From Dermatobacter hominis (GTDB taxonomy: Bacteria > Actinomycetota > Acidimicrobiia > Acidimicrobiales > Microtrichaceae): DNA of 64,000 nt. A model generated the notes under the pieces. That model did not search any database. It was not told the DNA's origin and saw only the letters and a program-made list of their open reading frames with translations. The stretch covers positions 3,100,001 through 3,164,000 of the forward strand of contig NZ_CP085840.1 of the NCBI RefSeq assembly GCF_020715685.1. The letters are read 5' to 3'. Shown here one piece after another: positions 34,721 to 42,749 of the stretch; the first letter of the stretch is position 1, and the number at the start of each line of letters is the position of its first letter. Position numbers and translations under genes: made by a program.

Positions 34721-36124
34721 TCAGCCGACGAGGGCGCGGGCCGCGTCACGGCCCTGGCGGATGCACGCCGGGAGGCCCAGCCCGCCGAGGTCGGCGCCCG
34801 CGACCCGCACGGCGGGGGCGTCGGCCGCCAGGGCGGCGTCGATGCGCCGAACGCGGTCGAGGTGGCCGACCTCGTACTGCGCGAACCCGGGCGACCAGCG
34901 CGTGACGCGGGTGGCGACCGGTGCGGCGGTGATGCCGAGCACGGTGGCCAGGTCGGCGCGCAGCGCGGCGACCAGCTCCTCGTCGTCCATCGTCGACGGG
35001 CGCTCGTCGTGGCGGTGGCCGGCGGCGACACGGAGGATGACGTGCGTCCCGTCGTCCCAGTGCGGCCACTTGACCGACCCGAACGACGTCGCCGTCATCA
35101 GCAGGCCGGCGTCGCGGGGGACGAGCACGCCCGACGCGTCGAGCGGCACCGGGACCTTGGCCCGCGGCACGGCGAACGCCACGAAGGCGACGGGCACGTG
35201 CTCCAGCGCTCCGAGCTCGGCCGCGGCGGTCGGGCTGATGGCGCCCAGCACGGTCGACGCGGCCGGCGCGGGGAGGGCGACGACCACGGCGTCGGCGCGC
35301 ACCCCGGCGCCGTCGGCGGTCCCGACCACGACGCCGCCGTCGGGGTCGCGCCCCACGGCGGTGGCGGCCACGCCGGTGCGGAGGTCGGCGCCCCGCCCCG
35401 CCAGCCGGTCCGCCAGCACGTCGACCATCCGCTCGGTCCCGCCGAGGAGCGCCCGGAAGACCGGTCCCGACGGCGGGGCGGCGGCCACCCGGCGGCGCAG
35501 CGCGAGCGTGAGGCTGCCCCCGTCGGCGGCGGCGTCGGCCAGCTGCGGGGTGACGGCGCGCATCGACAGCTCGTCGACGTCGCCCGCGTTGATCCCGCCG
35601 ACGAGCGGGCCCACCACGTGCTCGACCAGCTCCCGGCCGAAGCGGTCGGCCAGGAAGGCGCCGATCGGGACGTCGCCGTCGGGGGCGGGATCGGTGCGGT
35701 CCACCTCGGTCGCCACGGCGGCCAGGCCCTCGTCGGAGAGGATGCCGGTGGCGGCGAGGTCGTCGACGTCGAGCGGGACGCCGAGCACGTGGCGCCGGGG
35801 GTACCAGCGGAGCGCGCCGCCGGCCCACACCTCGGCCCGGCCGAGCGCCGGCTGCGTCAGCTCGTCGGCCAGGCCGAGCTCGGTGCACAGATCGACGGCG
35901 TCGGGCACGCGGGCGAGGAAGTTGTCGGCGCCCTCGTCGACGACGAGCGGGCCGGTGGGCAGGTCGAGCGTGGACGTCCGCACCTTGCCGCCGAGCCGGG
36001 ACGACGCCTCGAGCACCGTGACCTCGACGCCGGGGTGGCCGCTCGCCTCCCACGCCGCGGCCAGGCCGGTGATGCCGCCGCCCAGCACGACGACGTGGCG
36101 AGACCCGTCGGGCCGGTCGCTCAC
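34721..36124 (-). CDS. cgoX: Coproporphyrinogen III oxidase, HemY type
   Basis: 467 residues from a GTG overlapping the cpfC stop by 4 nt. FAD-binding N-terminus HVVVLGGGITGLAAAWEAS with GxGxxG, the amine-oxidase signature VTVLEASSRLGGKVRTS, and the C-terminal FAD block PAVRVAGADLGGLGLPACIRQGRDAA. In lineages that also carry HemQ the enzyme oxidises coproporphyrinogen III to coproporphyrin III rather than protoporphyrinogen. The presence of chdC in this window supports that reading. Last gene of hemE-cpfC-cgoX. Soluble, possibly membrane-associated. Confidence 0.93.
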   Translation of the reverse strand: MSDRPDGSRHVVVLGGGITGLAAAWEASGHPGVEVTVLEASSRLGGKVRTSTLDLPTGPLVVDEGADNFLARVPDAVDLCTELGLADELTQPALGRAEVWAGGALRWYPRRHVLGVPLDVDDLAATGILSDEGLAAVATEVDRTDPAPDGDVPIGAFLADRFGRELVEHVVGPLVGGINAGDVDELSMRAVTPQLADAAADGGSLTLALRRRVAAAPPSGPVFRALLGGTERMVDVLADRLAGRGADLRTGVAATAVGRDPDGGVVVGTADGAGVRADAVVVALPAPAASTVLGAISPTAAAELGALEHVPVAFVAFAVPRAKVPVPLDASGVLVPRDAGLLMTATSFGSVKWPHWDDGTHVILRVAAGHRHDERPSTMDDEELVAALRADLATVLGITAAPVATRVTRWSPGFAQYEVGHLDRVRRIDAALAADAPAVRVAGADLGGLGLPACIRQGRDAARALVG

Positions 36125-37047
36125 GCCCGGTCCCGCAGCCCCGCCGCGGCGTCGGCGGCCGTCCGGGCCAGCGCGCCCATCACGGCGGGGTCGTCGTTGA
36201 CGACCGGGGTCCGGCCGAACGCGAGGCCGACCTCGGCCGCCACCGCGGCGGCCTCCACGTCGAGGTCGTAGAGCACCTCGAGGTGGTCGGAGGTGAAGCC
36301 CTGCGGCACGACCAGGAGGCCGTCGGCGCGACCGGTGCCGGCCAGGTCGCGGACGATCTCGAGCACGTCGGGGCCACGCCACGGCTCGGGCGTGCGGCCC
36401 GCGGACTGCCAGCCGAGTCCCCAGCCCGCCCACGTCGCCAGGCCGGCGGCCCGGGCGGTGGCCTCGGCCGACCGGCGCAGCTGGTCCGGGTACGGGTCAC
36501 CCTCGAGCACGCGCTCGGGCAGCGAGTGCGCGGTGAACACCACCTTGGTCCGCTCGGGGAATGTGGCGAGCGACTCCCGGACCGCGGCGGCCTGGAAGTC
36601 GATCAGCTCGGGCAGCAGGTGCCAGCTGTCGATGCCGATGAACGGCAGCCCGCGCTCGGCCGCCGTCGCCGCGGCCCGCTCGTGGTACTGCGCCACGCTG
36701 CCCGCCGAGAAGTGCGGCGCGAGCACGAGGCCGACGATCCGCTCCACGCCTGCGCCCGCCAGGGCGGCGACACCGTCCTCGACGAACGGCGCCGCGTGCT
36801 TCTGACCCAGCTCGGTCACGAACCCGCCGTCGGGGATCCGCTGGAGCGCCTCGTCGATCGCCCGGACCTGGGCCCGCGTGCGCTCGGCCATGGGCGACGT
36901 CCCGCCGAGGGCGTCGTAGCGGCGGACAAGGTCGGCCAGCTGCTCGGGCGTCGGCGGTCGGCCCCTGCGGATGTGGGTGTAGTACGCCTCGACGTCGTCG
37001 GGTCCGGCGGGGGTCCCGTAGGCCATGACGAGCACGCCCGTCGTCAC
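36121..37047 (-). CDS. cpfC: Coproporphyrin III ferrochelatase
   Basis: 308 residues from a GTG overlapping the hemE stop (GTGA). Seen: GVLVMAYGTPAGPDDVEAYYTHIRRGRPP, the catalytic-region FVTELGQKHAAPFVEDGVAAL with the conserved His that binds the metal, VVFTAHSLPERVL and the GLLVVPQGFTSDHLEVLYDLDVEA block. It inserts iron into coproporphyrin III to make coproheme for ChdC. The chain is of the monomeric Firmicute/actinobacterial length, without a clear [2Fe-2S] cysteine tail. Coupled to genes on both sides by 4-nt overlaps. Confidence 0.95.
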   Translation of the reverse strand: MTTGVLVMAYGTPAGPDDVEAYYTHIRRGRPPTPEQLADLVRRYDALGGTSPMAERTRAQVRAIDEALQRIPDGGFVTELGQKHAAPFVEDGVAALAGAGVERIVGLVLAPHFSAGSVAQYHERAAATAAERGLPFIGIDSWHLLPELIDFQAAAVRESLATFPERTKVVFTAHSLPERVLEGDPYPDQLRRSAEATARAAGLATWAGWGLGWQSAGRTPEPWRGPDVLEIVRDLAGTGRADGLLVVPQGFTSDHLEVLYDLDVEAAAVAAEVGLAFGRTPVVNDDPAVMGALARTAADAAAGLRDRA

Positions 37048-38135
37048 GGCGCCGCTCCGTCGGGTCCTGCGCCGCCCGGTCGCCAGCCGTGCACGTGCTC
37101 GACCAGCCGCTCCAGCACCTCGGGGTCGGTCTCGGGCAGCACGCCGTGGCCCAGGTTGAAGACGTGGGCCGAGCCGCCGCCGCGCCGGAGGACGTCGTCC
37201 GCGGCCGGCCGCGTCGCCGCCCACCCGGCCGCGGGCAGCGCCGGGTCGAGGTTGCCCTGCACGACCGTGCCGGCGGGCACCCGGGTCCGCGCCAGGTCGA
37301 GCGGCGTCCGCCAGTCGACGCCGACGACGTCGGCGCCTGCGGCCGCCATCAGGCCGAGCAGCTCGCCGGTCGAGACGCCGAAATGGATGCGCGGCACGCC
37401 GAGCTCGCCCGCGGCGGCCAGCACCTTGGTGCTCGCCGGCAGCACGAAGCGCTCGTAGTCGCCGGGCGACAGGGCGCCGGCCCACGAGTCGAAGAGCTGC
37501 ACGGCCGACGCGCCGTTGGCCACCTGCGATCGCAGCGAGTCGATCGCGAGGTCGGCCAGCCGGTCCACCAGGTCGTGCCAGAGCGCCTCGTCGCCGTGCA
37601 TCAGCGCCTTGGTGCGCACGTAGGTCCGCGACGGCCGGCCCTCGAGCAGGTAGCTGGCCACGGTGAACGGGGCCCCGGCGAACGCGATCAGCGGCACCGG
37701 CAGGTCGCGCACGAGGTTGCGGACGGTCTCGACGACGTAGGGCGTGTCGGCTTCGGGGTCGAGCGGCCGGAGCCGATCGAGGTCGCGGCGGTCCCGGAAC
37801 GGGTGCTCGACGACGGGTCCGACGCCGGGGGCGATGTCCACGCCGAAGCCGATGGCGTGCACCGGCGTCATGATGTCGGAGTAGAGGATCGCGGCGTCGA
37901 CGCCGTAGCGGCGCACCGGCTGCAACGTGATCTCGGTCGCCAGGTCGGGGTCCGCGATCGCCCGCAGGATCGTGCCGGTGCCGCGGATCTCCCGGTACTC
38001 GGGGAGCGAGCGCCCGGCCTGGCGCATGAACCAGACGGGCGTGCGGGAGGTGGGGAGGCCGCGGCAGGTCCGGACGAAGGCGGAGTCCGCGTGGGGCGCC
38101 GTCGTCGTGACCTCCGGCGTCGGTCGGTCCGACAT
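37044..38135 (-). CDS. hemE: Uroporphyrinogen decarboxylase
   Basis: 363 residues from the ATG at 38135. Family marks: PVWFMRQAGRSLPEYREIR (the RQAGR substrate-binding block), LYSDIMTPVHAIGFGVDIAPGVGP with the catalytic Asp, LIAFAGAPFTVASYLLEG, and HFGVSTGELLGLMAAAGADVVGVDWRTPL. It removes four carboxyls from uroporphyrinogen III to give coproporphyrinogen III. First gene of the heme operon. A four-copy 17-bp tandem repeat lies 77 nt upstream in the divergent promoter region and may affect its expression. Confidence 0.97.
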   Translation of the reverse strand: MSDRPTPEVTTTAPHADSAFVRTCRGLPTSRTPVWFMRQAGRSLPEYREIRGTGTILRAIADPDLATEITLQPVRRYGVDAAILYSDIMTPVHAIGFGVDIAPGVGPVVEHPFRDRRDLDRLRPLDPEADTPYVVETVRNLVRDLPVPLIAFAGAPFTVASYLLEGRPSRTYVRTKALMHGDEALWHDLVDRLADLAIDSLRSQVANGASAVQLFDSWAGALSPGDYERFVLPASTKVLAAAGELGVPRIHFGVSTGELLGLMAAAGADVVGVDWRTPLDLARTRVPAGTVVQGNLDPALPAAGWAATRPAADDVLRRGGGSAHVFNLGHGVLPETDPEVLERLVEHVHGWRPGGAGPDGAAP

Positions 38136-38211
38136 CGGCACCGAGTCAACCACGACCGGCCGGACCCCTGACAATGCTGGATCCGTGGCAGCCCTGGACC
38201 CCGGCAGCCCT

Positions 38212-38279
38212 GGACCGGTGACGGTGCCGGACCGGTGACGGTGCCGGACCGGTGACGGGGCCGGACCGGTGACGGGGCC
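38212..38279. repeat. Four tandem copies of a 17-bp repeat
   Basis: Unit GGACCGGTGACGGTGCC repeated at 38212, 38229, 38246 and 38263; the last two carry one T-to-G change. Two copies of GGCAGCCCTGGACC sit just before it (about 38188-38216). Lies between hemE and the divergent small gene. Copy number may vary between strains. Confidence 0.92.
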
Positions 38280-38289
38280 GGCCGGCCCG

Positions 38290-38295
38290 TAGGGT
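38290..38295 (+). promoter_or_regulatory. -10 hexamer TAGGGT before the small acidic gene
   Basis: TAGGGT is 6 nt before the GTG at 38302 and 11 nt after the tandem repeats. Confidence 0.5.
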
Positions 38296-38301
38296 GGCCG
38301 C

Positions 38302-38568
38302 GTGCGCCGCTCCATCGACGACGACCAGGTCCCGCTGCCGCCGCTGCCCGAGGACGAGATCGAGGAGGACGAGCTCGTCCCGGTCAACTGGGCCGTGTCG
38401 ATCTGCGACGACTACGACGACGCCGAGGGTCGGGTGCAGCTGCTCGTCGAGGAGGTCGGCGCCGACCGCACGCCGATGGTCGCCCACCTCGACGCCGACC
38501 GCGCCCGCCGGCTCCGGCTCGCGCTGGCCTCGGCGCTCAAGGAGCTGGGCCAGGACACCGGCCGCTGA
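38302..38568 (+). CDS. Small acidic hypothetical protein, 88 aa
   Basis: From the GTG. The first 30 residues are very acidic (PPLPEDEIEEDELVPVNW), followed by WAVSICDDYDDAEGRVQLLVEEVGADRTPMVAHLDADRARRLRLALASALKELGQ, a small alpha-beta domain. I do not recognise it. The regular composition and its own -10 hexamer support a real gene. Followed by a stem-loop. Confidence 0.65.
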   Translation: MRRSIDDDQVPLPPLPEDEIEEDELVPVNWAVSICDDYDDAEGRVQLLVEEVGADRTPMVAHLDADRARRLRLALASALKELGQDTGR

Positions 38569-38630
38569 CCGGCGCCGGAGCCGGGCCCGACAAAAAGTGG
38601 CCAGGACGAGAAGTGGCCCTGACGAGAAGG

Positions 38631-38667
38631 TGGCCAGGACGAAGAGGGGCGATCTCCGTCCTGGCCA
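38631..38667 (+). terminator. Inverted repeat within a short direct-repeat patch
   Basis: TGGCCAGGACG (38631-38641) pairs with CGTCCTGGCCA (38657-38667) around a 15-nt loop. Two earlier copies of the left arm (38598-38608 exact, 38614-38624 with changes) precede it, so several alternative stems are possible. The region 38569-38864 otherwise holds no gene. Confidence 0.65.
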
Positions 38668-38775
38668 GCGTCAAGCCTCTCCCAAGGGCGGCCGACGGGG
38701 CCCAGTGTGGCCGAACCGGGACCGCCCCGACACCGCTCGAACGGCCGTCGAGGATCAGGTTTGCTCGCTCGTAGC

Positions 38776-38821
38776 GAACGTTCTCTCTTTACGGGACGGC
38801 GTCGTGCGGCAGCCGTAGTCT
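38776..38821 (+). promoter_or_regulatory. Candidate promoter of the first double-TetR gene
   Basis: The 8-bp palindrome GAACGTTC (38776-38783) could be an operator. A -10-like TAGTCT (38816-38821) follows, and the gene has GGAGAGGAG just before its GTG. This is suggestive only. Confidence 0.3.
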
Positions 38822-38864
38822 TCGCCGTGGTCCGGCCCCGCCCGGACCGGGAGAGGAGCCCGTC

Positions 38865-40184
38865 GTGGGAGACGGACACGGATCCGACGGCGACGCGCCC
38901 GTCGACGGGGCGCCGTCGCGCCCGCGCGCGCGGCGCGGGACGGCCCGGGAGCGGCTGCGGGAGGCGTCGGCGCGGCTGCTGAGCGGCGCGACGCTCGACG
39001 ACGTCACCGCGTTCATCACGGTGAACCGGCTCACCGCGGCGTCCGGGCTCTCGAGCGGTGCGATCTACTCGGCGTTCGCGTCGGACGGCGCCCGCAGCGC
39101 GCCGCAGGCCGCAGCCCGGCAGCTCTTCCTGTCGATCCGTCCGCAGGACGACCCGATGGTGATCGAGATCCTCGAGCAGCTCCACGGGTCGATGGACGAC
39201 GCCGACGACGCGGAGCAGCGGTTCGTCGAGACGCTGGCCGAGCTCGCGGCCGCCCCGGTGGTCGCGTCGGCCCGGTCGTCGGAGCCCTGGGACTACACGC
39301 ACCTCTGGCTGGCGGCGGCGGTCGCCATCAACGACGAGGAGGTGAGGGACGCCGTCCGGCACGTGTACGTCGAGAACACGCGCACCTACGAGCGGGCGAT
39401 CGCCCGGGCGCTCGAGCTGGTCGGCCGGACGCCGGTGGAGGGCATCGACATCCACATGCTGGCGAGCATGCTCGTGGCCGGGGCGGACGGCGCGGCGGTG
39501 CGGCTCCGGTTCGACCCCGACGCCGACCCCGACCTCGTGCGGCTCACGTACCTGTCGACGATCGCCTCGATGACCCGGCGCGTCGACGAGGCCGACGACC
39601 TCTTCGCCAGCCGCGTGATCTCGTCGTACCGACCGCAGCCGCAGCCGGTCCACCTCGACGACGTGCGCGACGCGGTGCGGGCGGTCGACGAGCGCGAGGG
39701 GTGGGCCGCCGTGACCGTGACGCGCATCGTGACCCTCACCGGCATCGCCGAGTCCGCGTTCGTGGCGATGTACCCGACCCGCCACCACCTCGCGACGTTC
39801 ATCTGGGACGACGTGCTCGGCACCGTCGAGCGGCGGGCCCGCGCCCGGCAGTCGCTCGACGCATCGGTGCAGGTCGTCGAGCTCGTGGCGGACCTGGCCG
39901 AGACCGCATGCGCCCGGAGATCGCTGGTCGCATCGCTGCTGACCGCCCGCCTCCACGCCGCCGCGACGTCGGACGGCGCCGTGCTCGACCCGTCGTCGGA
40001 GCGCCTCGTCGGCCTGCTCGGCTCGCTGCTCGAGGGCGACGAGGCGCTGCGGACGGTCGCGGCCCGCACCGCGGTGGACGGGCTGCTCATGGCCGCAGCT
40101 GCGGCGGACGCCGAGGCCGAGGAGCTGGCCCGGGTGCTCATCGCCGGGCTGGCGTCGATCAGCCGCTCGGCCCTCGGAACCTGA
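38865..40184 (+). CDS. Double TetR-like regulator, copy 1
   Basis: 439 residues, about twice the length of a TetR protein. Near residues 26-70 lies a TetR-type DNA-binding unit: TARERLREASARLLSG then FITVNRLTAASGLSSGAIYSAF, where LSSGAIYSAF matches the GxxxxxlYxhF recognition helix. A second such unit occurs near 263-320: DVRDAVRAVDEREGWAAVTVTRIVTLTGIAESAFVAMYPTRHHLATFIWDD. Helical ligand-type regions follow each. The start GTG has GGAGAGGAG upstream. A paralog of the same layout is encoded 69 nt downstream. Ligand and targets unknown. It could also be a non-regulatory protein that kept the fold. Confidence 0.72.
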   Translation: MGDGHGSDGDAPVDGAPSRPRARRGTARERLREASARLLSGATLDDVTAFITVNRLTAASGLSSGAIYSAFASDGARSAPQAAARQLFLSIRPQDDPMVIEILEQLHGSMDDADDAEQRFVETLAELAAAPVVASARSSEPWDYTHLWLAAAVAINDEEVRDAVRHVYVENTRTYERAIARALELVGRTPVEGIDIHMLASMLVAGADGAAVRLRFDPDADPDLVRLTYLSTIASMTRRVDEADDLFASRVISSYRPQPQPVHLDDVRDAVRAVDEREGWAAVTVTRIVTLTGIAESAFVAMYPTRHHLATFIWDDVLGTVERRARARQSLDASVQVVELVADLAETACARRSLVASLLTARLHAAATSDGAVLDPSSERLVGLLGSLLEGDEALRTVAARTAVDGLLMAAAAADAEAEELARVLIAGLASISRSALGT

Positions 40185-40253
40185 ACCACGCTCGGTCGCG
40201 CGCCCCGGGCCGGTCCTCCTACGCTCTCCGGCGGGAGAGGGAGGGAGGTCGAG

Positions 40254-41639
40254 GTGACGGACAACGAAGGGCGCGCCGCTCCGCCGGAGGGAGCGGCGCA
40301 ACCGACCGTCCGCGGGACCGCTCGCGAACGGCTCCGCGACGCGGCGCGCCGCCTGATGACCGAGGCCACCCTCGACGACCTCACGTCGTTCATCACGGTG
40401 CGCCGCCTGACCGAGGACACGGGCCTGTCGAGCGGTGCGGTGTACTCCGCCTTCGCACCCGACTCCGGCGTGGGATCGCGCTCCCGCAGCGCGCCGCAGG
40501 CGGCGGGGCGCGCCGCGTTCTGGTCGCTGCATGCCGAGTCCGATTCGCTCGTGTCGTCGCTGCAGGGCCTGTTCGACTCGGCGATCGACGGTGCCGGGCT
40601 CGAGGGGCTCGAGCTGCTCGAGGGCGTCGCCGAGCTCCTGACGGGACCGATCACCGACGCCGCCCGCGGGACCGACGGCGAGGGCGGGTGGAGCTACACG
40701 CAGCTGTTCCTCGGTGGCGCGGTGGCGCTCAACGACCGCGAGGTCGCCTCGTTCCTGGGCCGGTCGTACGAGGGCTACGACCGGGCCTACATCCCCGGCC
40801 TCGAGGTCCTGCTGCGGCTCGCCGGCCGCGAGCTCGTCGACGGCGTCGACCTGCGGCAGTTCGCCCAGATGCTCGTCACCGCCGCCGACGGCTGCGCGCT
40901 GCGGCTGCGCGTCGACCCCGACCTCGACCCGGCGATCGTCCGCCAGATGTACCTGGCGGTGTGGATCGCGATGACGCGCCGCGCCGACGTCCGGGACGAC
41001 CAGCTCGGGCACCGGCTCGCCATCGCCGGCCAGCGCCCGCTCGACGACGAGCAGCAGGACGCGGTCCGCCGTGCCGTGCTGCGGGTGCACGGCCGGGCGG
41101 GCTGGCCCGCGGTCACGCTGGCCAAGGTCGCCCAGCTGTCGGGCGTGTCCGACGCCCGGCTCGCGGGCCGCTATCCGAGCCGCCACGACCTGGCCGTGAT
41201 CGTCTGGGACGACGTCGTCGCCGGCGTCGAGCGGCGGGACGCGGCCCGCTCGGCCCTGCCGGCCGACATCCGGCTCGGGGCGCTGCTCGAGGACGTGTGC
41301 GACACGGCGTGCTCCCAGCGCGCGCTGATGGCCTCGCTGCTCATCGCCCACCTCAACTCGACCTCGGAGCAGATCGCCGACGCCGACGACCCCGGGTCGC
41401 ACCGGATGGTCGAGCTCCTGGCGTCGTCGATCCTGGCCACGGCCGAGCACGGGGGCGTGGACCTCTCCGGCCCGTCGATCCCGACCGCGGCGGGCGACGG
41501 GTTCCGGGTGATGGCGCGGGCGACGCTCGACCTCGTGCTGCTGCGGTCGTCGACCTCGACGATGGCCGGCCACGAGATGGCGGCGCTGATCGTCGACGGC
41601 ATGGTCGGCGCCGGCGTGGTGGTGGGTCCGCTGGAGTGA
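40254..41639 (+). CDS. Double TetR-like regulator, copy 2
   Basis: 461 residues. Same layout as the upstream gene: TARERLRDAARRLMTEATLDDLTSFITVRRLTEDTGLSSGAVYSAF near the start, and DAVRRAVLRVHGRAGWPAVTLAKVAQLSGVSDARLAGRYPSRHDLAVIVWDD in the middle. The two proteins align over their whole length, so the tandem arose by duplication of an already fused gene. Preceded by GGGAGGGAGG near its GTG and by a possible -10 TACGCT (40220-40225), so it can have its own leadered promoter. Confidence 0.72.
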   Translation: MTDNEGRAAPPEGAAQPTVRGTARERLRDAARRLMTEATLDDLTSFITVRRLTEDTGLSSGAVYSAFAPDSGVGSRSRSAPQAAGRAAFWSLHAESDSLVSSLQGLFDSAIDGAGLEGLELLEGVAELLTGPITDAARGTDGEGGWSYTQLFLGGAVALNDREVASFLGRSYEGYDRAYIPGLEVLLRLAGRELVDGVDLRQFAQMLVTAADGCALRLRVDPDLDPAIVRQMYLAVWIAMTRRADVRDDQLGHRLAIAGQRPLDDEQQDAVRRAVLRVHGRAGWPAVTLAKVAQLSGVSDARLAGRYPSRHDLAVIVWDDVVAGVERRDAARSALPADIRLGALLEDVCDTACSQRALMASLLIAHLNSTSEQIADADDPGSHRMVELLASSILATAEHGGVDLSGPSIPTAAGDGFRVMARATLDLVLLRSSTSTMAGHEMAALIVDGMVGAGVVVGPLE

Positions 41640-41666
41640 CCGGCCGGCCGTCCCGGCCCGGTCGCG

Positions 41667-42605
41667 TCAGTAGCCGAGGTCCACGTCGACGAGCCCGACG
41701 AGCGGCTCGCCCGCGGCCCAGCGCCGCACGTTCTCGGTGATGCGGGCCGACAGCAGCGGGACCGCCATCTCGGGTGTGTTGCCCACGTGCGGGGTGATCG
41801 TGCAGTTCGGCAGCGTCCAGAGCGGGTGGCCGTCGGGCAGCGGCTCGGGGTCGGTCACGTCGAGCCCGGCGCCGGCGATCGTGCCGTCGCGCAGGGCGGC
41901 GACGAGGTCGTCGGTGACCACGTGGCCGCCGCGGGCGACGTTCACCAGGTGGCACCGTGGGCCCATCCGCTCGAGCAGCGCGGCGTCGACGATGCCGGTC
42001 GTCGCCGGGGTCAGGGCGAGCGCGAGCACCACGAGGTCGGCGTCGACCACTGCGTCGTGGAGGCCGTCGTCACCGATGACGTCGACCCCGGGCGCCGGTG
42101 GCGGGCCGTCGGGGCGGCGGCGCACGACCGTGGTCCGGCACTCGAACGGCGCCACCATGCGGAGGAACGACCGGGTGATCCCGCCGCCGCCGAGCACCAC
42201 CAGCCGGGCGCGGTGCAGGTTGGTGCCGATCGTGCCGTGCTCGCGCCAGGTCGTGGCGCGGGCGTAGCGGTCGAGGCCCCGCAGCCCGGCCAGGCTCAGC
42301 GCGAGGGCCATCTCGGCCACGGGCTCGGCGTACACACCCTTGCCGCACGTCCACGTGCGGTCGCGGTCGAGCACGTCGACGTACGGCTCGATCCCGGCCC
42401 AGGGGAGCTGCACCCACCGGAGGTGGTCCCCGTGGTCCTCGAGCACCCGTCGCAGGCCGTCCGGGTCGTCAGGGGCGGCCCACAGGAGCGCGTCGGCCTC
42501 GTCGACCGGCACGACCGTCGCCCCGCCGGCCTCGACCGGGCCTCGGAGCCACCCCCGGATCCCCTCGGGCTCGATCGCCAGGCGTGGTCCGGTCGGGTCG
42601 GTCAC
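41667..42605 (-). CDS. D-2-hydroxyacid dehydrogenase (NAD(P)-dependent)
   Basis: 312 residues from a GTG. Rossmann core RLVVLGGGGITRSFLRMVAPFECRTTVV (a GxGxxx-type loop with extra glycines), catalytic Arg region VNVARGGHVVTDDLVAALRDG, the Glu in GLDVTDPEPLPDGHPLWTLPN and the His in TITPHVGNTPEM. All three catalytic residues (Arg, Glu, His) are in place. The family reduces 2-keto acids or glyoxylate; the substrate is not clear. Convergent with the double-TetR gene and divergent from helD. Confidence 0.9.
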   Translation of the reverse strand: MTDPTGPRLAIEPEGIRGWLRGPVEAGGATVVPVDEADALLWAAPDDPDGLRRVLEDHGDHLRWVQLPWAGIEPYVDVLDRDRTWTCGKGVYAEPVAEMALALSLAGLRGLDRYARATTWREHGTIGTNLHRARLVVLGGGGITRSFLRMVAPFECRTTVVRRRPDGPPPAPGVDVIGDDGLHDAVVDADLVVLALALTPATTGIVDAALLERMGPRCHLVNVARGGHVVTDDLVAALRDGTIAGAGLDVTDPEPLPDGHPLWTLPNCTITPHVGNTPEMAVPLLSARITENVRRWAAGEPLVGLVDVDLGY

Positions 42606-42677
42606 GGCCTCCAGCACACCACACCACCGTCGCCGTGACCGGCGGGTGGCCCGCCGGACCCCCGAGCCCTGCGCCTG

Positions 42678-42706
42678 TTGGCGGATCTGGCCGCGGGAGT
42701 ACACTG
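42678..42706 (+). promoter_or_regulatory. Candidate sigma-70-type promoter of helD
   Basis: TTGGCG (42678-42683), a spacer of 17 nt or close to it, then TACACT (42701-42706). The helD ribosome binding site GGAG (42741-42744) lies 5 nt before its GTG, so this gene is leadered, unlike many neighbours. Confidence 0.5.
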
Positions 42707-42749
42707 GCTGATTCCCCGTTTGCGGGTCCGACCCGCGGCAGGAGCACGT

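Noticed and set aside
38136-38387. Upstream extension of hemE
   Set aside because: The frame stays open to 38387 but would translate the 17-bp tandem repeats and overlap the divergent small gene; the family start is at 38135.
38585-38670. Short direct repeats that could suggest a CRISPR array
   Set aside because: The repeats are only about 11-16 bp with 6-16-bp gaps and one is inverted; no cas genes are present. They fit a hairpin terminator patch.
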